64,000 bases of DNA, taken from the NCBI GenBank assembly GCA_021647465.1, contig JAKIUQ010000013.1, positions 22,210-86,209 of the forward strand. Direction: 5' to 3'. Source of the stretch: Emcibacter sp. GTDB taxonomy: Bacteria; Pseudomonadota; Alphaproteobacteria; Sphingomonadales; Emcibacteraceae. The stretch's first letter is position 1, and every line of letters begins with the position of its first letter. Positions 43,457 to 52,620 of the stretch are shown here, piece after piece. The position numbers were made by a program, and so were the translations under genes. The notes beneath the pieces are model-generated. The model did not search any database. It worked only from the letters and a program-made list of their open reading frames with translations, and was not told the origin of the DNA.

Positions 43457-44551
43457 ATGGCAGACGATCAGGATGAGTCCCAAAAAACCGAGGAACCCAC
43501 GGACAAAAAGCTGCAGGATGCCCATAAAAAGGGTGAAGTGGCCAAGAGTCAGGAAATTCGTCATTGGTTTATCCTGTTTTCCGTAACCGTTATTATCCTG
43601 ATCTCTGCAAAATCGAGTATGGCGGGAATACGAGAAATTCTGGGGGGCATCTTCTCATCCTCTTATCGTGTGCAAATGGATACAGGGAGCCTTCAGGATT
43701 TTGCAGAAGAAATTCTCAGCGGTGTTTTCTCTTATATGATTTTACCGATCATTATTATTATGGTTGGGGCCGTTCTTGGGGCCGTCGTCCAGCATGCCCC
43801 CGTATTGACCGCAGAAAAAATAAAACCAAAATTAAATAAAATCTCACCGCTTGCCGGCCTTAAGAGACTGTTTTCTCTGCAGAATTTTGTTGAGATAACC
43901 AAATCAATTCTGAAAATCATCATTGTCGGCTGTGTTGTTGTGTTGTTGGTGTGGCCGGAACGTGAACGTCTTGAACAGATGGTATCCACGGATCCTGCTG
44001 ATATGGCAGATCTTATTTATATTTTGGTATTGCGAATTTTTGGCGGCGTGGTGGCGGTTATGGCGGTCATAGCCGGCCTTGATTTCTTGTTTCAGAAGTT
44101 TGAATTCACTAAAAAAATGCGGATGAGCAAACAGGAAATAAAAGATGAAATGAAACAAACCGACGGCGACCCTCATGTGAAGGCGAGATTACGGCAAATT
44201 CGTCTGGAACGCGCCCGAACCCGCATGATGGCCGCTGTGCCAGAGGCAGATGTTGTGGTGACAAACCCCACGCATTTTTCCGTTGCTTTGAAATATGATC
44301 ACTTGAAAATGCAAGTACCAACAGTCATTGCCAAAGGGGCAGACCATATTGCCCTGAAGATCCGCGAAGTGGCCAGAGAGAATAATATCCCCATTCTGGA
44401 GAATCCGCCGCTTGCCCGTGCCTTATTTGCAACGGTAGAGGTGGGCGAAGAAATTAATGAACCGCAATATAAGGCCGTGGCCGAAGTGGTCGGATATATT
44501 ATGCGCCTGAAAAAGGGCCAGGCCGCGACCTATGCGCCGACAGAGACATGA
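43457..44551 (+). CDS. flhB: Flagellar export switch protein FlhB
   Basis: 364 residues from ATG 43457, giving the family opening MADDQDESQKTEEPTDKKLQ, with AAGG ahead of it. Four transmembrane helices, then a linker and the cytoplasmic domain with the self-cleavage motif NPTH at 270-273. Autocleavage between Asn and Pro changes export from rod/hook to filament substrates. Last gene of the flgB operon. A separate FlhB-tail homologue is encoded at 40465-40794. Confidence 0.96.
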   Translation: MADDQDESQKTEEPTDKKLQDAHKKGEVAKSQEIRHWFILFSVTVIILISAKSSMAGIREILGGIFSSSYRVQMDTGSLQDFAEEILSGVFSYMILPIIIIMVGAVLGAVVQHAPVLTAEKIKPKLNKISPLAGLKRLFSLQNFVEITKSILKIIIVGCVVVLLVWPERERLEQMVSTDPADMADLIYILVLRIFGGVVAVMAVIAGLDFLFQKFEFTKKMRMSKQEIKDEMKQTDGDPHVKARLRQIRLERARTRMMAAVPEADVVVTNPTHFSVALKYDHLKMQVPTVIAKGADHIALKIREVARENNIPILENPPLARALFATVEVGEEINEPQYKAVAEVVGYIMRLKKGQAATYAPTET

Positions 44552-44689
44552 TTTGAGTGAAGAAGCAGTATTTAAAAACATGTGAATAGCCTGATCCGAT
44601 TGTAAAAATTTGAGAAAAGCAGAAATGAGATATTGAGGCCGGACCCATTTTGAATATAGTGGTGACAAAGAATATGGGAAAATACGACG

Positions 44690-47182
44690 ATGAATAAAAT
44701 TGGCCAAATAAAAGTTATTGACTATGCTTTCCTGATTGCCATCGGGGGTATAGGGATTATGGTATCAATGGCCTGCCTCATATTCGCTGCGGCGACCGGC
44801 CTTAACACTGCGGGATATTATCTGGCGGCCTTTAGCCTTGCCATAAGTGCATTTATCATTGGAAAAATTCTGTATAGCGGCTTTCAGGATTCGCGGATAT
44901 TACCTGAATCTCTTGCGGCATCTCTTGCCGTATCACATATAGAAAAGCCGCATGTGGTGACGTCCCTGAAGGGGGAGATGATTCATGGTAACTTGCCGTA
45001 TCGTACTTTTCTTAAAGAAAATTTGAGCAAAGAAAATCAGGGGCCGCTTGAGCTTATGGATGCCGGGCAAAAGAAAATAATGAAACCTGTCCTTGCTGCG
45101 CTGGCGATAGGGGCAGAAGAGACCAGAATAGTCCCGCTGATCTCAGAAGAGGGTGAAAAAAAATATGCCGAGGTGAAATTGAACCGGCATAGCGACCATG
45201 AAGATTGTATCGGCTGGACATTTTCAAGCTCGACCTCGGAAGTTCAGGCCGACGTCGATCATTATGGTGACAAAGAATTTAATCTGGACCAGCTAGGCCG
45301 TTTTTTGGATTGCAGTGACAGTGGACTTATCGCCCTGTCTGAAGACGGGCAGGTCATTTATGGCAATGATATTCTGCTTCACTGGCTGACGGGGCAATCG
45401 GCAGAGGATTTACAGTTGCCGCGCCCTTTTACGGATTTTTGTGCTGTTGCTCCGCCGCAGCTAAATGGACAGATACAAGTGAAAACACTGTCCGCAGAAG
45501 ATATTCTGCTGGAATTTCTGCCCGTTGAGGCCATATTGGGGGATTATAAGAAACAAGACCTTAATCATGTTGGTTTTGCAGGTAACTTTAATGGCAAAAT
45601 AGGGGCAATATATCAGGTGTTCTCCTGTCAGGCCGAGGCCATTGGAAAAGAGGCCGGCGCGGAGAATATCAATATTGATAAATTCTTCCGGGAATCCCCG
45701 ATTGGTATTGCCATCGTTACAGAACAGGGCGATGTTCTGGAAAGGAATAGTGTTTTTCGCGAATATATTCAGGAATTAGATATTAAAAATACCCGCAGCC
45801 TGAAACATATAATTGACCCTGATGAATATAAAGAATTTTACGACAATATAAAGAAGACCCTCAGCACGGGCCATGCCAGCTCGTTTGTCGATATCGGCTT
45901 TCAGGGCAAGGGCGAAAAGCATGGTCAGATTTATATTACCCGCCTTCATAAGTTTGATGATCATGACAAGGTTGTTATTCTGTATTTGATTGATACGACG
46001 GAACAGAAAAACCTGGAGTTACAATTCGCTCAATCCCAGAAAATGCAGGCCGTGGGGCAGCTTGCCGGGGGGATTGCTCATGACTTTAATAATCTGCTCA
46101 CGGCAATCATTGGCTTCAGTGATTTGCTTCTTGTGCGTCATGGGCCGGGAGACCAGTCTTTTTCGGATATTATTCAGGTCAAGCAAAATGCCAATCGCGC
46201 GGCAAATCTTGTGCGGCAGTTGCTCGCCTTTTCCCGGCAGCAAACATTACGGCCCAAGGTGCTCCTTATTACCGATGTTCTGGCGGAACTCGCCAACCTG
46301 CTTCGGCGGCTGATTGGTGATAATATTACGTTGGAAATGACCCATGGTCGCAAATTGGGACATGTTAAGGTGGATCAGGGACAGATGGAACAGGTGATCA
46401 TTAACCTGTGCGTCAATGCCCGTGATTCTATGAATGACACGGGAAAGATTTCCATTCGAACGCGAAATATTCATTTAAAGGAATCAAAAATATTAAATAA
46501 GCGCTATCAGGTCATGCCGCCCAATGAATACGTGCTTCTGGAGGTGGAAGATACGGGCTGCGGTATTGCCAAGGAGCATATGGGCAAAATTTTCGAACCT
46601 TTTTTCAGTACAAAAGAAGTGGGCAAGGGCACCGGCCTTGGCTTGTCAACAGTTTACGGCATTGTCAAACAGACGGGTGGCTTTGTTTTTCCTACCAGCG
46701 AGATCGATAAGGGGACAATCTTCAGTATTTATTTGCCGGTTCATCAGGAAAGCTCAAAAGATGAAGTGGAAGTTAAAGAGGCCATTGAAGAAAAGGCGAC
46801 AGTGGACCTTACGGGCAAAGGCACAATATTGCTGGTAGAGGATGAGGATGCCGTCAGAATGTTCGCCTCAAGAGCGCTTAAAAACAAGGGCTATAATGTC
46901 TATGAAGCCAACAGCGGGGAAGCGGCGCTTATTTTGTTTGAAAAGATTGAAAGTGAGCTTGATTTGCTGATTAGCGATGTGGTGATGCCGATTATGGATG
47001 GCCCGACATTGGTTCGAAAAATTCGCGAAACAAATCGTAAGCTAAAAGTGATTTTTATCTCCGGATATGCTGAAGACGCCTTTGAAAAGACCCCCGGCGA
47101 AGATGATTTCTATTTTTTACCAAAACCCTTCAGTCTCAAGCAATTGGCAGAGCAGGTTAAAGAAGTTCTTGATGGGGCCTGA
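44690..47182 (+). CDS. cckA: Cell-cycle hybrid histidine kinase CckA
   Basis: 830 residues. Two N-terminal transmembrane helices (about 11-35 and 42-62), two PAS-like regions (about 200-310 and 330-440), then the DHp helix with phospho-His464 in AGGIAHDFNNLLTAIIGF. The ATPase motifs are VINLCVNARDSM, DTGCGI and GKGTGLGLSTVYG. The C-terminal receiver has acceptor Asp763 in LISDVVMPIMDG and Lys812. This is the CckA layout: it phosphorylates ChpT, which passes phosphate to CtrA and CpdR. Three CtrA-type boxes elsewhere in the window fit its output. Monocistronic, between flhB and recA. Confidence 0.93.
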   Translation: MNKIGQIKVIDYAFLIAIGGIGIMVSMACLIFAAATGLNTAGYYLAAFSLAISAFIIGKILYSGFQDSRILPESLAASLAVSHIEKPHVVTSLKGEMIHGNLPYRTFLKENLSKENQGPLELMDAGQKKIMKPVLAALAIGAEETRIVPLISEEGEKKYAEVKLNRHSDHEDCIGWTFSSSTSEVQADVDHYGDKEFNLDQLGRFLDCSDSGLIALSEDGQVIYGNDILLHWLTGQSAEDLQLPRPFTDFCAVAPPQLNGQIQVKTLSAEDILLEFLPVEAILGDYKKQDLNHVGFAGNFNGKIGAIYQVFSCQAEAIGKEAGAENINIDKFFRESPIGIAIVTEQGDVLERNSVFREYIQELDIKNTRSLKHIIDPDEYKEFYDNIKKTLSTGHASSFVDIGFQGKGEKHGQIYITRLHKFDDHDKVVILYLIDTTEQKNLELQFAQSQKMQAVGQLAGGIAHDFNNLLTAIIGFSDLLLVRHGPGDQSFSDIIQVKQNANRAANLVRQLLAFSRQQTLRPKVLLITDVLAELANLLRRLIGDNITLEMTHGRKLGHVKVDQGQMEQVIINLCVNARDSMNDTGKISIRTRNIHLKESKILNKRYQVMPPNEYVLLEVEDTGCGIAKEHMGKIFEPFFSTKEVGKGTGLGLSTVYGIVKQTGGFVFPTSEIDKGTIFSIYLPVHQESSKDEVEVKEAIEEKATVDLTGKGTILLVEDEDAVRMFASRALKNKGYNVYEANSGEAALILFEKIESELDLLISDVVMPIMDGPTLVRKIRETNRKLKVIFISGYAEDAFEKTPGEDDFYFLPKPFSLKQLAEQVKEVLDGA

Positions 47183-47295
47183 TTCATATGAATCAGGCTA
47201 TTGTCAGAAGGACGCAAAGGGTAATTTAAAATAAATTTATAAGAACATATCGGGCCCATTGCAAATATTATCTTTATATTACAATAGGTTAAAAA

Positions 47296-47325
47296 TGTTC
47301 TTGCCAAAAAGAACAAAATGTGTAC
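47296..47325. promoter_or_regulatory. Candidate LexA operator upstream of recA
   Basis: GAAC-N7-GTAC at 47311-47325 differs by one base from the alphaproteobacterial SOS box (reverse: GTAC-N7-GTTC versus GTTC-N7-GTTC). It overlaps a perfect palindrome TGTTCTT-N6-AAGAACA at 47296-47315. Both lie 52-81 bases before recA, where an operator is expected. Confidence 0.55.
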
Positions 47326-47376
47326 ATTTGTCTGTGATTGAAACCTTCAACTGACTATGGGATATAAAGGAGACAA

Positions 47377-48462
47377 ATGATGTCAGCAGCACAATTAAAA
47401 CTCGTGGGACAGAGAAGTATGGATAAGCAAAAGGCCTTAGATGCCGCATTAAGTCAAATTGAAAGAGCATTCGGCAAAGGCTCCATTATGAAGCTTGGCA
47501 AGGGGGCCGCAATGGAGGTAGAGGCCGTTTCAACAGGTTCTCTGGGGCTCGATATTGCGCTTGGAATAGGCGGCTTGCCAAAAGGCCGTGTGGTCGAAAT
47601 TTATGGGCCGGAAAGCTCAGGAAAAACCACTTTGGCCCTTCATGTGGCTGCAGAAGTTCAGCGCCAAGGCGGCGTGGCCGCATTTGTTGATGCGGAGCAT
47701 GCTCTTGATCCGGTATATGCGACAGCTTTGGGAATCGATATTGATGAACTTTTGATTTCACAGCCTGATACGGGGGAACAAGCCCTTGAAATCACCGATA
47801 CGCTGGTCCGATCTGGTGCTGTGGATGTGCTGATCATAGATAGTGTGGCGGCGCTGACACCGCGCGCGGAACTTGAAGGTGAAATGGGCGACACACATGT
47901 GGGATTGCAGGCACGCCTGATGTCACAAGCCCTTCGTAAGCTCACGGCATCAATTTCCAAATCGAAATGTATGGTCATTTTTATCAATCAAATTCGCATG
48001 AAAATCGGGGTTATGTATGGCAGCCCCGAAACAACGGCTGGCGGCAATGCGCTGAAATTTTATTCTTCCGTTCGGTTGGATATTCGCCGTATTGGCGCCA
48101 TCAAGGAAAAAGAAGAAATTGTGGGTAATCAAACCCGTGTGAAAGTTGTAAAAAATAAAGTCGCGCCGCCGTTTAAAATGGTTGAATTTGATATCATGTA
48201 TGGCCGGGGCATCTCCAAAAATGGGGAACTTATTGATCTTGGCGTGAAGGCTGGTGTGGTAGAAAAATCAGGCTCCTGGTATTCTTATGATAGCCAGCGG
48301 ATTGGTCAGGGCCGGGAAAATTCCAAGCGGTTCCTGCAGGACAATCCGGAATTAGCCGCGAAACTTGAAAATCATATTCGCAAGAACGAAGGCGTTCTGG
48401 ATGAGGTGATGTTGAAAGAAGGTATTGGCCGCCCTAAAGATGGTGAAGCGGACGACAGTTGA
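47377..48462 (+). CDS. recA: Recombinase RecA
   Basis: 361 residues. Walker A GPESSGKTT at 77-85, VDAEHALDPVYA, Walker B VLIIDSVAALTPRAELEGEM in part, and the DNA-binding MSQALRKLTASISKSK region; acidic C-terminus. RecA drives homologous recombination and LexA self-cleavage. GGAG five bases before the first of two ATGs (47377, 47380). Possible LexA operator upstream and a strong terminator downstream. Confidence 0.98.
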   Translation: MMSAAQLKLVGQRSMDKQKALDAALSQIERAFGKGSIMKLGKGAAMEVEAVSTGSLGLDIALGIGGLPKGRVVEIYGPESSGKTTLALHVAAEVQRQGGVAAFVDAEHALDPVYATALGIDIDELLISQPDTGEQALEITDTLVRSGAVDVLIIDSVAALTPRAELEGEMGDTHVGLQARLMSQALRKLTASISKSKCMVIFINQIRMKIGVMYGSPETTAGGNALKFYSSVRLDIRRIGAIKEKEEIVGNQTRVKVVKNKVAPPFKMVEFDIMYGRGISKNGELIDLGVKAGVVEKSGSWYSYDSQRIGQGRENSKRFLQDNPELAAKLENHIRKNEGVLDEVMLKEGIGRPKDGEADDS

Positions 48463-48507
48463 TCTGCTAACTTATATAAACCTAATAACCCTACTGCCCA
48501 ACTATGA

Positions 48508-48537
48508 ATGGACGCTTTGCAAGGCGTCCATTTTTTT
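48508..48537 (+). terminator. Rho-independent terminator of recA
   Basis: ATGGACGC (48508-48515) pairs with GCGTCCAT (48524-48531) around an eight-base loop, followed by seven T. It lies 45 bases after the recA stop. Confidence 0.93.
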
Positions 48538-48578
48538 ATTTACGCATATGACGCAGGGGGACTATTTTTATAATAGAT

Positions 48579-48602
48579 TGCCCCTGACCCTAGACAGGGG
48601 CA
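48579..48602 (+). promoter_or_regulatory. GC-rich hairpin in the alaS upstream region
   Basis: TGCCCCTG pairs perfectly with CAGGGGCA around ACCCTAGA, 71 bases before the alaS start. No T-run follows, so a leader or operator role is more likely than termination. It could not be matched to a known aminoacyl-tRNA synthetase leader type. Confidence 0.4.
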
Positions 48603-48672
48603 GGTGCAACCGCTAAAACTTTAAAGTTAAAGGACATAATTGTCTTATGTGGATTGGAAAGGGTATTGGTAG

Positions 48673-51345
48673 ATGAAGGGTACGAACGAAATCCGAAAGA
48701 TTTTTTTGGATTATTTTGCAGGACAGGGGCATGAGATTGTGGCGAGTGGGCCGCTGGTGCCTCATAATGACCCGACTCTGATGTTTACCAATGCTGGTAT
48801 GGTACCGTTTAAAAATGTTTTTATTGGTACGGAAACCCGCGTTATTAAAAAGGCTGCCTCCAGCCAGAAATGCGTTCGGGCAGGGGGAAAACATAATGAC
48901 CTTGATAATGTCGGATATACCGCGCGCCATCACACATTCTTTGAAATGCTCGGTAATTTCTCTTTTGGGGATTATTTTAAAGAAGAAGCCATTTATCACG
49001 CATGGACATTGCTGACCAGGGAATATGGTATAGATCCTGCGCGTTTGATCGTGACGGTCTATCATGATGATGATGAGGCCTATAACCTGTGGAAGAAAAT
49101 TTCAGGCCTTGGGGATGACCGGATTATTCGCATTGCCACATCTGATAATTTCTGGGCCATGGGGGATACGGGGCCATGCGGGCCATGTTCTGAAATTTTT
49201 TATGATCACGGCGATCATATTCCCGGCGGGCTGCCCGGCAGCGCTGATGAGGATGGCGACAGGTTTGTTGAAATCTGGAATCTGGTTTTCATGCAATATG
49301 ATCAACAGGCGGACGGCACACGCATAAAATTGCCAAAGCCCTGCATAGATACGGGTATGGGGCTTGAGCGAATTGTTGCGGTATTGCAGGGCACACATGA
49401 TAATTATGAAACCGATCTGTTTAAGACATTGATTGAAGCCTCCGCGAAATATAGCGGTGTCGAGGCCTATGGCGATAAAAATATCTCTCATAGGGTCATT
49501 GCAGATCACTTGCGATCAGCCTGTTTTTTGATTGCCGATGGGGTATTGCCGTCTAATGAAGGCCGCGGTTATGTCTTGCGGCGGATTATGCGGCGCGGCA
49601 TGCGGCATGCGCATTTACTGGGATGCCGGGAACCTTTGATGTATCGACTGGTGCCAACGCTGCTGCAAGAAATGGGACAGGCCTTTCCTGAATTATTCAG
49701 AGCGAATGCCCTGATTACGGAAACGCTGAAGCTCGAAGAATTACGGTTCAAGAAGACTCTTGAGCGGGGGCTCAAGCTTTTGGAGGATGAGGTAAAAAAA
49801 CTACCTGAGAAGGGCATTCTTGCTGGTAACGTGGCCTTTCGCCTTTATGATACCTATGGTTTCCCCCTTGACTTGACACAGGATGTACTTCGGGTGCAAA
49901 ATCTGTCTGTTGATGAGGGTGGCTTTAAAACAGCCATGGAAAAACAAAAATCCGAAGCCCGCGCAGCATGGAAAGGCTCTGGCAGTGAAGCGACCGAAGC
50001 TATCTGGTTTGATGCCCTGGATGCTCATGGGGCGACGGAGTTTTTAGGCTATGGGGGAACGAGGGCAGAAGGTAAAATTCTCTTGATTCTTAAAAATGGC
50101 AAAGCGCAAGACACGGCGGTTGAAGGGGATGAAGTCGCTTTTCTGACCAACCAGACGCCTTTTTACGCTGAGTCAGGTGGCCAAATCGGTGATGTGGGAG
50201 CGATTGTGAATGTGACAAGCGGGGCGATGGCAACGATCACGGACACGGTGAAAAAATTGGGAAAATTACATGTCCATATGGCAAAAGTCACCAAGGGAAA
50301 ATTCTCCTCTTCCGATATTATTGATATGAAAGTGGACAGCAGGCAACGTGACCATGTGCGGGGTAATCATTCTGCAACGCATCTTCTTCATGCAGCGTTG
50401 CGTAAACATTTGGGGGATCATGTAACCCAAAAAGGTTCAATGGTTTCTGCCGATCGGCTGCGGTTTGATTTTAGCCACAATAAGGCACTTACCTTAACCG
50501 AGAAGGCCTTGATTGAGAAACAGGTTAACCAGGTCATCCGGCAAAACAACCCTGTGGGAACCAAGCTTATGACGCCGGATGAAGCAATAGACGCGGGGGC
50601 CATGGCATTATTCGGCGAGAAATACGGTGATGAGGTTCGGGTCGTATCCATGGGGCATGAAGATCAGGATGCCCAAAATTATTCTCCCCAAAATTATTCT
50701 ATAGAACTTTGCGGGGGAACGCATGTGGAGCGAACCGGTGATATTGGTTTATTCAAAATTATCTCGGAGGGGGCCGTGGCCTCGGGCGTGCGGCGTATAG
50801 AAGCCATAACAGGGGCCGCCGCAGGCGATTATGTGACGGAACAGGAAAATTATTTAAATCAAGCCGTTGCCCTATTGAAAACAACGCCGGTGCAATTACC
50901 GGAACGGCTCATGGCCTTGCTTGAAGAGCGTAAGGCGGCAGAAAAGGCAAATACGGAACTTCGTAAAAAACTAGCCATGGGCGGTGGGGCAGAGGGGGAT
51001 GGTTCAGATATTAAAACCATTGGTAAAATTAAATTTATTGGGCGTATTCTGGATGGGATTCAGGCGAAAGACCTGCGCGGTATTGCTGATGAGGCTAAGC
51101 AGAAAATAGGCACAGGGGTTATTGCCCTGCTTACGGTGAATGATGGCAAGGCCAGCATTCTGACGGCTGTTACCGATGATTTGAAGGACAGTATCAGCGC
51201 CGTTGATCTGGTGCGGGCCGGAAGCATTGCCGTTGGCGGTAAGGGGGGTGGCGGGCGCCCTGATATGGCGCAGGCTGGCGGACCGGATGGGGCAAAGGCC
51301 GCAGGGGCCATTAAAGCAATTGAAGAAATTTTGGAGAAATTATAA
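48673..51345 (+). CDS. alaS: Alanyl-tRNA synthetase
   Basis: 890 residues. Class II catalytic core opens NEIRKIFLDYFAGQGHEIVA, then MFTNAGMVPFKNVFIG, CPACSEIF-like GPCGPCSEIFYDHGDH. The editing domain carries the zinc-binding NHSATHLLHAAL and CGGTHVERTGDIG, and the C-Ala domain ends with GGKGGGGRPDMAQAGGPDG. Complete, essential enzyme that charges tRNA-Ala and edits Ser/Gly errors. recA-alaS adjacency is common in alphaproteobacteria. The K+ channel gene follows by 17 bases. Confidence 0.98.
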   Translation: MKGTNEIRKIFLDYFAGQGHEIVASGPLVPHNDPTLMFTNAGMVPFKNVFIGTETRVIKKAASSQKCVRAGGKHNDLDNVGYTARHHTFFEMLGNFSFGDYFKEEAIYHAWTLLTREYGIDPARLIVTVYHDDDEAYNLWKKISGLGDDRIIRIATSDNFWAMGDTGPCGPCSEIFYDHGDHIPGGLPGSADEDGDRFVEIWNLVFMQYDQQADGTRIKLPKPCIDTGMGLERIVAVLQGTHDNYETDLFKTLIEASAKYSGVEAYGDKNISHRVIADHLRSACFLIADGVLPSNEGRGYVLRRIMRRGMRHAHLLGCREPLMYRLVPTLLQEMGQAFPELFRANALITETLKLEELRFKKTLERGLKLLEDEVKKLPEKGILAGNVAFRLYDTYGFPLDLTQDVLRVQNLSVDEGGFKTAMEKQKSEARAAWKGSGSEATEAIWFDALDAHGATEFLGYGGTRAEGKILLILKNGKAQDTAVEGDEVAFLTNQTPFYAESGGQIGDVGAIVNVTSGAMATITDTVKKLGKLHVHMAKVTKGKFSSSDIIDMKVDSRQRDHVRGNHSATHLLHAALRKHLGDHVTQKGSMVSADRLRFDFSHNKALTLTEKALIEKQVNQVIRQNNPVGTKLMTPDEAIDAGAMALFGEKYGDEVRVVSMGHEDQDAQNYSPQNYSIELCGGTHVERTGDIGLFKIISEGAVASGVRRIEAITGAAAGDYVTEQENYLNQAVALLKTTPVQLPERLMALLEERKAAEKANTELRKKLAMGGGAEGDGSDIKTIGKIKFIGRILDGIQAKDLRGIADEAKQKIGTGVIALLTVNDGKASILTAVTDDLKDSISAVDLVRAGSIAVGGKGGGGRPDMAQAGGPDGAKAAGAIKAIEEILEKL

Positions 51346-51362
51346 TTATAGGGCGCAATTCT

Positions 51363-52559
51363 ATGGCTAAAATTCAGAGAACAAGACGCCGGAAAATATT
51401 TGAAGTTATCGAAATGGGCCTAAGCGGCAGCCGTGCGGCAAGTCTGTTTGATGGTTTTATGGTTGGTTTGATCATTCTGAATGTGGGGGCGGTGTCCGTG
51501 GAAACGGTACCAGAAATATCGGATCACTATCGTCATTTGTTGGTTACGTTTGAAATATTTTCTCTGATTATCTTTTCTGTTGAATATTTCTTACGTATCT
51601 GGGTTTGCGTTGAATATCGAACCAATCCGAATACAAAAAACAATATGGGGTTTCGCCTTCGCTTTATGGCATCGCCATTGATGCTGATTGATTTTCTGGC
51701 TGTTGCGCCGTCAATCTTGTTCGCGCTGGGCGTTGATCTGCGGTTATTGAGAATTTTCAGATTATTGCGGCTTTTTAAATTAATGCGTTATTCGCCGGCC
51801 CTTGCCTCATTGGGCAGTGTTTTATATTCCGAGCGCCGTGCCTTGCTGGCGACATTGATCATTATGCTGGGCCTGTCGTCATTCGCGGCAACTATAATGT
51901 ATTATCTGGAACGTTATGTGCAACCGGAAGCCTTTGGCACCATTCCCGATGCTTTATGGTGGGCGTTGGCCACATTGACCACGGTTGGTTATGGGGATAT
52001 TGTCCCGATCACCTGGGCGGGGCGCCTATTTGGCGGTATTGTAATGATTTTTGGTGTTTGCATGTATGCCTTGCCCATAGGCATTATTGCCTCTGGTTTT
52101 GCCAATGAAATCCATCAGCGGGATTTTGTCATTCGCTGGGGGCTGGTGGCCAATGTGCCGCTGTTTAACGGGCTGGATGCCAATCTTATTCGAGTCATCG
52201 CCAAGTATCTGCGCTCCCGTGTCGTGGAAAAGAACAGCCTTATTGCGGTGAAAGGACATCAGGCCGACAAAATGTATCTCATCGTGTCCGGTGAAGTGGC
52301 GCGAAAGGATGGGGCTGGAAAAATAATCCTGAAAGAAGGCGGCTTTTTCGGGGCAAAGTCGCTTATGGAAAAAACACATTATTCTGCCAGTTATATGGCT
52401 GTATCAAAATGCCATTTTTTTATTCTGGATGCCCGGGAATTTCATCATCTTCTGGATGAGAATCCGGCACTGAGGGAGCGTATAGAAGAGGCCTATGGCA
52501 ATATACCGCACACAGATTACGGCCAGGCCTGTGATCCAGAGGAATTTCTATGTGAATAG
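51363..52559 (+). CDS. Six-helix voltage-gated-type K+ channel with degenerate cyclic-nucleotide domain
   Basis: 398 residues. S1-S4 at about 28-145, with the arginine ladder LRLLRIFRLLRLFKLMR in S4 (127-143). Pore loop has the selectivity filter TVGYGD at 207-212, S6 follows, and residues about 262-372 have the cyclic-nucleotide-binding fold (KYLRSRVVEKNSLIAVKG, KMYLIVSGEV). The phosphate-binding cassette normally reads GE then RxA; here it reads FFGAKSL then HYSAS, so Glu and Arg are missing and ligand binding is doubtful. Located 17 bases after alaS and probably co-transcribed with it. Confidence 0.88.
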   Translation: MAKIQRTRRRKIFEVIEMGLSGSRAASLFDGFMVGLIILNVGAVSVETVPEISDHYRHLLVTFEIFSLIIFSVEYFLRIWVCVEYRTNPNTKNNMGFRLRFMASPLMLIDFLAVAPSILFALGVDLRLLRIFRLLRLFKLMRYSPALASLGSVLYSERRALLATLIIMLGLSSFAATIMYYLERYVQPEAFGTIPDALWWALATLTTVGYGDIVPITWAGRLFGGIVMIFGVCMYALPIGIIASGFANEIHQRDFVIRWGLVANVPLFNGLDANLIRVIAKYLRSRVVEKNSLIAVKGHQADKMYLIVSGEVARKDGAGKIILKEGGFFGAKSLMEKTHYSASYMAVSKCHFFILDAREFHHLLDENPALRERIEEAYGNIPHTDYGQACDPEEFLCE

Positions 52560-52563
52560 ACGT

Positions 52564-52598
52564 AAAAAATCCCGCACCCCGATCAAGAGGCGCGGGAT
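52564..52598 (-). terminator. Rho-independent terminator of icd
   Basis: On the minus strand ATCCCGC (52598-52592) pairs with GCGGGAT (52575-52569), with two inner C-G pairs, followed by five to six T. It is 23 bases past the icd stop, in the convergent gap with the K+ channel gene. Confidence 0.85.
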
Positions 52599-52620
52599 AG
52601 ATGAATTTAGAGCGAAAAAA

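Noticed and set aside
48579..48602. T-box or other riboswitch before alaS
   Set aside because: No T-box sequence or antiterminator arrangement visible; only a lone hairpin.
47183..48672. Minus-strand frames across recA
   Set aside because: Mirror frames of a highly conserved gene.
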